Positions 6,580 through 7,607 of a stretch of 7,607 nt of DNA are shown one piece after another. How positions within the stretch are numbered: the first letter of the stretch is position 1; each line of letters starts with the position of its first letter. The notes below the pieces were generated by a model that searched no databases, was not told the origin of the DNA, and worked only from the letters and a program-made list of their open reading frames with translations. Location of the stretch: the NCBI GenBank assembly GCA_026391115.1, contig JAPLER010000353.1, forward strand, positions 3,404 to 11,010, given 5' to 3'. The stretch is from Bacteroidota bacterium (GTDB lineage: Bacteria > Bacteroidota > Bacteroidia > Chitinophagales > Chitinophagaceae). Both the position numbers and the translations under genes were made by a program.

Positions 6580-7413
6580 TTATTTTTTTAGTTTTTGCGG
6601 TAATGTAAAAGCGTACTTTAAGGGTTGATTAAAAGTATATTCTTTAAACTCTAAATTAACATCCAACTTAGATTTTTCAGCAACTGATATGTTACGATAA
6701 GTTGAAAATTGAAAGTTAGAAACAGGAGCAAAATTGCTGTAAGTAATATCGCAAGTTCTACTACGCAAATAATCCACATCATCAAGTTTACTGTGTGTTA
6801 CAAGTAGATTATCGTGGTTGATGGTAATTAAATTTTTAAACACTTCATCAACAGTTTGCACTAAAACTTGATTATTATTGGTAACTCTATAACTAACAAT
6901 GTTTGCAGTATCAATAAAAATAGGATTTCCAACTAATAAATCTTGTAAAGTAGTAAATGTGAAAGGAATTTGCGTTACATCTTGTAAATAACTTATTGCT
7001 CTTTTTTGAATATACTTCTCTCCTACTTTTTTATGTATTACCACACTATCTTTTGTAATAATTGCCTCTAAACCAACTGCAGAGATACCCAAAACCGAAC
7101 CTGCTATTTTTAGATAAATAACACTATCTTTTTTCATACTTAGGTAAATGGTGTATTTATCACTATTTTCTTGCCCATAATATTCTACTTTAATTTTAGC
7201 ATTAAAAGTTTCAAAATTTATTTTTTGCTGAATCACTTTATTCAACATACCCTTAATAAGCGTTACTGAATCAACGGCTATATTCTTTTTTACTTCAATA
7301 CTTTGGGCTGTATCTATTTTTGAAATAGCAACATTTAATGCTTCTACCTTTTTAACTGATTTACAAGAAATTATAAATATTATTAAAATAAGAAAACAAA
7401 TTATTTTTTTCAT
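6580..7413 (-). CDS. DUF4292-like lipoprotein
   Basis: This 277-residue lipoprotein has unknown exact function. Residues 1-16 are a lipoprotein signal (MKKIICFLILIIFIIS) with the lipidated cysteine at 17 (IISC). The residues after it (KSVKKVE) lack the acidic run that marks surface export in many Bacteroidota, so it is more likely held on the periplasmic side. The body resembles DUF4292: a conserved-looking core FNAKIKVEYYG, YTIYLSMKKDSVIYLKIAGSVLGISAVGLEAIITKDSVVI, then NPIFIDTANI and a beta-rich end. The alternating beta pattern recalls LolA/LolB-type lipid-binding folds, which is an inference. It starts 25 bases after the dut stop and precedes the EnvC-like gene by 43 bases. In Bacteroidota I recall dut, sometimes a TPR gene, DUF4292 and an EnvC/M23 protein as neighbours, and that supports the call. 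A role in envelope assembly fits the context but is unproven. Confidence 0.82.
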   Translation of the reverse strand: MKKIICFLILIIFIISCKSVKKVEALNVAISKIDTAQSIEVKKNIAVDSVTLIKGMLNKVIQQKINFETFNAKIKVEYYGQENSDKYTIYLSMKKDSVIYLKIAGSVLGISAVGLEAIITKDSVVIHKKVGEKYIQKRAISYLQDVTQIPFTFTTLQDLLVGNPIFIDTANIVSYRVTNNNQVLVQTVDEVFKNLITINHDNLLVTHSKLDDVDYLRSRTCDITYSNFAPVSNFQFSTYRNISVAEKSKLDVNLEFKEYTFNQPLKYAFTLPQKLKK

Positions 7414-7438
7414 TTTATTTAAAAATAAATTTTAATTT

Positions 7439-7607
7439 TTAATTAATTCCAGTGTGCCCAAATCCTCCTTGACCTCTTGTTGTTTCATTAATATTTTCAA
7501 CCAAATGCAAAGCAGCTATTTCTACTTTCTGAATGACCATTTGAGCTATTCGATCACCATTAGATATTTTTGTAAGTTCATTAGACAGGTTAATTAAAAT
7601 AACTTTA
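7439..7607 (-). CDS. dut: dUTP diphosphatase (dUTPase), C-terminal part (start lies right of window)
   Basis: This enzyme hydrolyses dUTP to dUMP and pyrophosphate, which keeps uracil out of DNA and supplies the dTMP precursor. Only the last 55 residues are visible, from KVILINLSNE to the TAA at 7439-7441. They hold two of the five trimeric dUTPase motifs: NGDRIAQMVI (motif 4) and TRGQGGFGHTGI (motif 5, the flexible glycine-rich tail that closes over the active site). Motifs 1-3, including the catalytic aspartate and the uracil-binding loop, lie beyond the edge. The lipoprotein gene begins 25 bases downstream, so the two are almost certainly co-transcribed. Confidence 0.95.
   Translation of the reverse strand, partial: KVILINLSNELTKISNGDRIAQMVIQKVEIAALHLVENINETTRGQGGFGHTGIN

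Overview
The window looks like a low-GC chromosome segment from a member of the Bacteroidota, probably a Chitinophagaceae or Sphingobacteriia-type organism. The evidence is the AT-rich sequence, the A-rich leaders with little Shine-Dalgarno signal, three matches to the Bacteroidota -7 promoter element TAnnTTTG, a DUF4292-type lipoprotein beside an EnvC-like LytM protein, and the overall protein resemblance. The lineage is an inference from reading the sequence; no search was run.

Layout, left to right. Positions 1-722 (+) hold the C-terminal part of the tRNA methylthiotransferase MtaB. It ends at a perfect 15-bp hairpin with A and T tails (736-770), which serves as a shared terminator for the convergent ribosomal protein L25 gene (792-1379, -). 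L25 lies downstream of an OsmC/Ohr-family thiol peroxidase-like gene (1456-1863, -) on the same strand, but has its own -7 element. From a compact divergent promoter region (about 1871-1901) a secreted protein of unknown function runs rightwards (1908-2705, +), followed by lipA, lipoyl synthase (2771-3701, +). The minus strand from the right edge back to 3822 reads as one run: dut (dUTPase, C-terminal part, 7439-7607), a DUF4292-like lipoprotein (6580-7413), an EnvC-like coiled-coil plus LytM protein (5067-6536), and a Wzx-type polysaccharide flippase (3822-5016). Gaps are 25 to 50 bases and no internal promoter was seen, so it is probably one operon. Its theme is envelope and cell-wall work with dUTP hydrolysis attached.

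The most notable observation is that two genes are broken. lipA carries an exact 7-bp tandem duplication (GGAGAAA twice, 2855-2868) right after codon 28. The duplication shifts the frame, and removing one copy restores a textbook 307-residue lipoyl synthase with all cluster cysteines. The flippase changes frame at 4240-4247, and about 30 residues that family members usually carry at that point appear to be missing. A short sequence at the junction (TTTGCCCAA on the + strand) recurs 51 bases away. Neither lesion is a simple homopolymer slip. Real mutations, phase-variable states or assembly faults all remain possible. I found no CRISPR array, tRNA, rRNA, insertion sequence or clearly novel multi-gene system.
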